Source: Phocaeicola paurosaccharolyticus JCM 15092
GTDB taxonomy: Bacteria; Bacteroidota; Bacteroidia; Bacteroidales; Bacteroidaceae
Reading direction: 5' to 3'
DNA length: 36,895 nucleotides
Assembly: GCF_000613805.1 (NCBI RefSeq)
Contig: NZ_BAJR01000034.1
Coordinates: forward strand, 1 to 36,895
Part shown: piece after piece, positions 33,601 to 36,895 of the stretch
Layout: each line of letters opens with the position of its first letter
Numbering within the stretch: the stretch's first letter is position 1
The notes under the pieces: model-generated
Seen by the model: the letters and a program-made list of their open reading frames with translations, nothing else
Databases searched by the model: none
Told to the model about the DNA's origin: nothing
Program-made: the position numbers and the translations under genes

Positions 33601-35044
33601 TGAAAGGATCTGCATTTTTCTTCTGTTCTGAGTTTAGGCTTTCTTTTAACTTGTCACCAACTTTAGGGAAAGGCTCATCTATAAAACTACTCATACTACT
33701 GGCATAAGCGGCATTGTTTGGAGAGATATGCTCAATATGCCAATTGCAATTATGATAGTCTTTGAAAGAAAATTTCGTAATATCTTTTATTTTGTTTTGC
33801 TCACCGGTTTTCTGATTTCCAAGCATAGCAATATTGATAAGGAGCAACAACCTATTGGTCTGTTTTTTGTTGCTGTCATATCTAAAGCTCATAAGAAACG
33901 AATTGTCAATTTCTTGATTCCAACCAATAGAACGCATACATTCCAATTTAAGGTAATCTAGAAATTCTGTCTTCGTACCTGCCGTTTCGTATTGTTTGAA
34001 AATAGGGGTAATCTCCCTACCTATAGCTCTTAGGTAGCCTATAAGGTTGTGTATTTCAGGATTGGCATACCAACCTTCAAAACAATGGAATATCTGCATA
34101 CATCTATTCCATTCTTCTGTGGCTTTAGAGATTCTGTTTGATGTGTCCGCTTCACCAACTTTATCCTTGAAATAAAAATACGTGCGATATTTGTCTTCAT
34201 TATGCCGATTATTGCCGCTTAGAGTCTGCATTAATTCAAAAATGAATCCAATGCATGAGGTTGGCTTTGGAATAGAATTAAGAAATGCCCAAAAGTCATC
34301 CTCGCGGAGTCGTCGTTCAACGGCATCAAATTCTTCCGCTAACAGGCTTTGTCTAAGTTTGCCTTCTGTGTTAACAGAACCATAAGAGCCCAAAAATATT
34401 GCTTTGATCAACTCAGAATTCGTCAAAGGTATTTTCCCGCTATTTAGATTCTTAAAAGTGTCAAGTTCTCGGTCTTTCTCAACATTATGCCATATAAAAC
34501 GAAGAGAGTCTATGAAATCAGAAGGAAACTGTTGTTTTGCATTAAACCAATTTAATATAAATAATTTCGCAGCGAATAAATGAAAAAGTTCTACATTCTT
34601 TTTGGCTAATTCAAATTTATCCCATTTTCTCTCTACATATTGGTTCCATTTCTTGTGGTTTGAAATATCTTCGCAGTAATCCCCGTTAAGACAATATTTT
34701 TCTATTTGATCCAAACAAGCAGGGCGTTCGTATTCCAATTTAAACGGTGTCTTTTTATTCAGACATAGCATAATAAGCCAGATTGTAGTCAAACGTTGTT
34801 GTCCATCTACAATTCTATATTGGACACTATTATCATTACCTACGCTTCTTACCACTAATGGTTGTAGACAGTAAAAATCATCAATACATTTATTACATAA
34901 GAAATCATGTATATCTTCCAATAAATCTTCCACTTGACTTCTAGTCCATCTGTAGCCACGTTGGTAGCTGGGTATAAAGAATGAATCACCTATTATGGAT
35001 GAAATTGATAATAATTCGTTGTTATTATGCTTGTTTGTAGACAT
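30659..35044 (-). CDS. Giant double-DUF262 protein with one DUF1524/HNH-like motif
   Basis: A 1461-residue protein of restriction or phage-defence type. The first DUF262 module has YQRGYRW (27-33), RIVDGQQRLTT (77-87) and an LNSGKIPLTNSELIKA stretch; it is followed by a DUF1524/HNH-like segment (WHIEHISPNNA, about 435-445, then PNLTLLSSHIN near 492-502). A second DUF262 module follows, with IQRDYAQGR (about 638-646), IPIDGQQRLTTL (about 698-709) and YLKMNSRGKPLTSFENIKAE. No second HNH motif is visible, and the C-terminal about 500 residues are unassigned. DUF262 with DUF1524 occurs in GmrSD, SspE and BrxU-type nucleases, which act against phage DNA. The gene ends a minus-strand cassette with exonuclease and WYL genes upstream. 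Confidence 0.85.
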   Translation of the reverse strand: MSTNKHNNNELLSISSIIGDSFFIPSYQRGYRWTRSQVEDLLEDIHDFLCNKCIDDFYCLQPLVVRSVGNDNSVQYRIVDGQQRLTTIWLIMLCLNKKTPFKLEYERPACLDQIEKYCLNGDYCEDISNHKKWNQYVERKWDKFELAKKNVELFHLFAAKLFILNWFNAKQQFPSDFIDSLRFIWHNVEKDRELDTFKNLNSGKIPLTNSELIKAIFLGSYGSVNTEGKLRQSLLAEEFDAVERRLREDDFWAFLNSIPKPTSCIGFIFELMQTLSGNNRHNEDKYRTYFYFKDKVGEADTSNRISKATEEWNRCMQIFHCFEGWYANPEIHNLIGYLRAIGREITPIFKQYETAGTKTEFLDYLKLECMRSIGWNQEIDNSFLMSFRYDSNKKQTNRLLLLINIAMLGNQKTGEQNKIKDITKFSFKDYHNCNWHIEHISPNNAAYASSMSSFIDEPFPKVGDKLKESLNSEQKKNADPFIAVNEDSIMSLPNLTLLSSHINESIGRKLFTGKRSVVIKKQTEGYYVPPCTMMVFTKSFTSAEKINVENKFDFWSDIDRKEYLKSIEEILTNYFGQKPKGKEESENYTSSQTYNSPCFIDFQYNQTPSIQEYKQSKSLPIMTYSKLIDAYDFIVIPKIQRDYAQGRSKNEDARAEDVRTNILNDIFSNRLDHKIDFQIVFGTVEERHSSTGDSLMTFIPIDGQQRLTTLFLLSLYRNKRWNEENSPKFIYETRRAATEFCYAVTINKWIGFPSSKPSEAIINSVWFMDYWQQDPTVDSMLRMLDVIHTRVKVEKLDYPNIDNIVFSFFDLGKHNISENIYLKMNSRGKPLTSFENIKAEIEKKIVHLPENWKRDIDTIWIDSFWAKSKPTRLPDNGILRFIANFLFIKLCEKGGFSEDIYKDKIEIFWKISELSSDQYVSSEIFVEAFNEIGLDDLSALLSLKSTCAWNTLIEPAWRWSDNDGEWRSVLDGSYTKRAVMYAIMLNSANSNDLHYWVRFAWNMARNTVDDFKSFCSCCRLFEELTKRQQQTHTEQHNIGLMELLSMDSDVRLLSDSDQYKEELVKASVYGNEVLFKIITELEGYAFFEGAIRPLFHTGENGPWFNFEEKVSNIKVLVPKSVSERAIMCDLIAYIPDNKICQVFYKDYLSFNDTNLRSFFLRKENRTYIEHYLLKDEQVHTKLATQLIQIAQGFINDGVIDYYIRTDWEKDLLLTNASKRNGWKYRLTSFVLNDDLYIHITDILLNGFSNITFRWDNRFDDSIRGIEIGFTYEHYCFCYYAQNNTIGLMHSNWSKFLGHKSKEFYTRILTQEDTHESLKEMLESMIAQALNLRNDYIEKIKNIFHNHNISYTCYGCNGDADVPIANACVYYRWITIAFYSPKTRMLYAATVSSDLEIEIGLRKVPEDITKNEYIQKESPDLGSIYSDKNAWWYKVCSFPGLTEDAIQELNKVLLIAKSLSSE

Positions 35045-35073
35045 AGTTTAAATTATTTGACATTATGAAAATG

Positions 35074-35595
35074 TTATTCGTATAATACACTATCTTCCAC
35101 CTCTCTAAGAAACAGCCTTGCACACATCTCTGCATCATCACCAGCGCGGTGATGTGTACCTTCAGGGATGTTGAGTTGATCGCAGAGGTAACCAAGGGTA
35201 TTGCATCCAAAATCATAAACTTGTCGGGCTGTTTTAAGAGAAAATTGCCATTGTAAATCTGGAAGATGTATATGGTAGAGTTCGGCTGAGCGTTCAAGGC
35301 AACTGCGGTCGAATGGAGCATTGTGTGCTACAAAGGTATTAAACTCATCGAGGTACAAACGCTCAATCTCTTCCCAGACTTCGGGGAAATAAGGCGAGGT
35401 TTCTGTATCTTCGGGCTGAATGCCATGACATTTGATATTCCAATATGAATAAGCATCATCCTCTGGCTGAACCAACCATGAACGTGTTTCTACTACCTCA
35501 CCATTACGAACAACACAAATACCAACTTCGCAAATGGAAGCTCGTTTAGGTGAAGCGGTTTCGAAGTTAATCGCTATAAAATTCAGATTATTCAT
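35074..35595 (-). CDS. DnaQ-like (DEDDh) 3'-5' exonuclease, first catalytic Asp replaced
   Basis: A 173-residue protein of the DEDDh exonuclease fold. Exo I reads INFETAS: the usual first aspartate is N10 while E12 is kept. Exo II has HNAPFDRS with D96, and Exo III has HRAGDDAE with H149 and D154. The codon for N10 is AAC, one transition from GAC. So the fold is complete, but metal binding may be weakened and activity reduced or lost. The gene overlaps the end of the WYL gene by 8 bases and lies 29 bases before the double-DUF262 gene, which suggests one operon and a shared role in nucleic-acid sensing or degradation. Confidence 0.82.
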   Translation of the reverse strand: MNNLNFIAINFETASPKRASICEVGICVVRNGEVVETRSWLVQPEDDAYSYWNIKCHGIQPEDTETSPYFPEVWEEIERLYLDEFNTFVAHNAPFDRSCLERSAELYHIHLPDLQWQFSLKTARQVYDFGCNTLGYLCDQLNIPEGTHHRAGDDAEMCARLFLREVEDSVLYE

Positions 35596-36559
35596 GTGAC
35601 TGTATTTTATAGTATGTCAACATATTTTCTGCGAATCGCTTCATTTCATTACGAACGGATACAGGTTCAATAACTTCGATTTGGTCTGCTTGCGCTAAAA
35701 GCATTTGCAAGAAATCATAAGTGGGTCGCACATCGAAAGAGAAAAGAGTAGATTCTTCATCGCTGCTAATTTCTTGCTGTGATGAATGCAATGGAAGGGA
35801 ACGGAGGTAATCAGGGGCATTCCAATATGCTCGCACTATAATATGCTCTATATCCTCATTTGTATTGGGAATGATGCCACAACAACCATCATAGTAATCC
35901 TCGATAGAGAAATCCTTATCAATCTCGAACTTCTTTTGAGTAACAGTTACGTTAGATATTCTATCTAATCCATATACTCGATATATAGGTCTGTCGTAAG
36001 TCTTTCCTCTTTTTTCTGCTTCTGTTTTCTTCCAGACATAATATGGATTTCGACCTATAACATACCATCTCTGCTTGAATATGCGAAGATAGTATGGTTC
36101 AATCTCGAATTTATTTTAGTAATCCTTTCCGAATCCTTGATGAGTGATTTCAACCACATATCCATTACGCATAGCCTGAGCGAATGTAGTCAGCCAGATG
36201 TTGCCAGATGGAACATTTTCAAAAATGATACGTCCTTCTAATTTTTTATCGGCTTGTATTTGATTGAGCGTAGCGTATGAGTCGATTAGCCAACTCCGAA
36301 GGCTATCTCCCTCCAATCTTTCCGGTTCATCGATATAGTATTTATAACCACCTTTGACATCACACTCTATATAGACATCAAAGATATCCTTGATTGCCTT
36401 GCGGTAATTATGGAATGTTCTCAATGGGAGTTCATCTCCTTCGCCATAACTCAAACAGCTTTCTATCCAAAGATTATTGATCTCCTCAAAAGTCAAGCGT
36501 TTGTGTCGCCTGAGGGTATCAATGAGCCAAATGTATCGTCCAAAGATATTTGATGCCAT
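35588..36559 (-). pseudogene. WYL-domain transcription regulator interrupted by a stop codon
   Basis: A 323-codon WYL regulator, complete except for one TAA at codon 148 (36116-36118) in the same frame. The first 147 residues hold an N-terminal winged-HTH region and the start of the WYL domain. After the stop the frame goes on for 175 codons with FEIEPYYLRIFKQRWYVIGR, the typical WYL segment, and a WCX-like C terminus ending at 35591. GAA to TAA is a simple single-base explanation. WYL proteins such as BrxR and CapW regulate defence loci, and here the gene opens a minus-strand operon with the exonuclease and double-DUF262 genes. With the stop, only the HTH part would be made, which might still bind DNA but not respond to a ligand. 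Confidence 0.85.
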
Positions 36560-36895
36560 AGTAATTACTTTTAAAGATTAAATACTGCTGCAAAGGTACT
36601 TATAATCTATGTAAAATCGTGGCATAGGATTCTAAAAGATTCATCCACAGCCGATAAATCTCCATTTTTGCGTAAAAAATATGCTGTTCACCATCTGTGT
36701 TTACTGATTTTGGCTAAAAGATTGTTTGCAATTCCAACAAACCATGTGATTCCATCTTTTTTTAGTTGACCATGAGAAACTAATTCGATTTCCTTTGGCG
36801 TATTCGTACAATGCCATAAAACAATTGAAGCATATCATACCCGTTGGCGGAATTAAAAAGATAATATATTGATGTTTAAAAAGTTGTGCATATTA
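36560..36895. other. Right intergenic region with a gene-like remnant
   Basis: This region holds the promoter of the minus-strand cassette and, further right, gene-like traces on the minus strand. One frame (36701-36838) reads a Cys-x2-Cys (CFNC) and a second Cys-x2-Cys (CWNC) about 28 residues later. Another frame in the same place has a protein-like stretch ending ITWFVGIANNLLAKISKHRW. Neither is convincing alone; together they suggest a degraded or frameshifted gene. I see no tRNA or attachment repeat. Confidence 0.4.
36591..36598 (-). promoter_or_regulatory. Bacteroidetes -7 promoter box (TACCTTTG) of the WYL operon
   Basis: On the minus strand the sequence reads TACCTTTG, a perfect TAnnTTTG, 31 bases before the WYL start codon at 36559. 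A T-rich stretch about 20 bases further upstream could be the -33 region, though without a clear TTTG. It probably drives the WYL-exonuclease-DUF262 operon and may be autoregulated. Confidence 0.6.

Noticed and set aside
36116..36118. Recoding or read-through of TAA in the WYL gene
   Set aside because: TAA is a normal stop for many genes in this window and no recoding signal is seen. A nonsense change is more likely.
106..36741. TTTGTTGGAA at 106-115 and its reverse complement TTCCAACAAA at 36732-36741, possible terminal inverted repeats
   Set aside because: Only 10 AT-rich bases match, the flanks diverge, and tyrosine recombinases do not use such ends. Chance is a good explanation.

Overview
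The window looks like most of an integrative and conjugative element (ICE) from a Bacteroidales bacterium (Bacteroides, Prevotella or a relative). Three things point there: a Bacteroidetes-type Tra gene set (DUF4134/TraE, DUF4133/TraF, VirB4-type TraG, TraJ, TraK, TraM, TraN, TraO), TAnnTTTG promoter boxes, and A-rich leaders in place of strong Shine-Dalgarno sites.

Layout. (1) 1-3578, integration and control: a terminator, 10-bp direct repeats, a large protein with a zinc-finger-like N terminus and seven tandem excisionase-like HTH modules, a tyrosine recombinase, and a small excisionase-like HTH protein. The last two share the same upstream motif architecture. (2) 3819-9425, membrane and replication-type genes: a membrane protein, an unknown protein behind an attenuator-like leader, then HTH + RecA-like helicase, a Toprim primase-like protein, and HTH + a second primase-like protein whose Toprim acids are altered. 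A strong terminator at 9473-9503 closes this part. (3) 9671-30520, a long co-directional transfer operon: two VirB2-like pilins, a VirB3-like protein, a fimbrillin-like lipoprotein, two small paralogues, the VirB4 ATPase, three secreted proteins, two phage-antirepressor-like (BRO-N) genes, TraJ/K/L-like/M/N/O, a DUF1566-like lipoprotein, a membrane-anchored protein with an RNA polymerase alpha-CTD-like helix-hairpin-helix domain, and the VirD4/TraG-type coupling protein. (4) 30659-36559 on the minus strand, convergent with the tra operon across a perfect 11-bp-stem terminator: WYL regulator, DnaQ-like exonuclease and a 1461-residue protein with two DUF262 modules and one DUF1524/HNH-like motif. 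This is a plausible anti-phage or restriction cassette carried as cargo, and is the best candidate here for an undescribed system.

How it would work: the recombinase and HTH proteins control excision and integration, the helicase and primases process or replicate the transferred DNA, and VirB4, the pilins, TraJ-O and the coupling protein build the secretion channel. No relaxase is recognisable, so it must lie outside the window, be supplied in trans, or be of an unfamiliar type.

Several genes look broken by single-base events: probable 1-nt indels in the 4698-5472 gene, the antirepressor and TraJ, an in-frame TAA in the WYL gene, and a changed catalytic residue in the exonuclease. Either the copy is decaying or the assembly has residual errors; read support at these points would decide.
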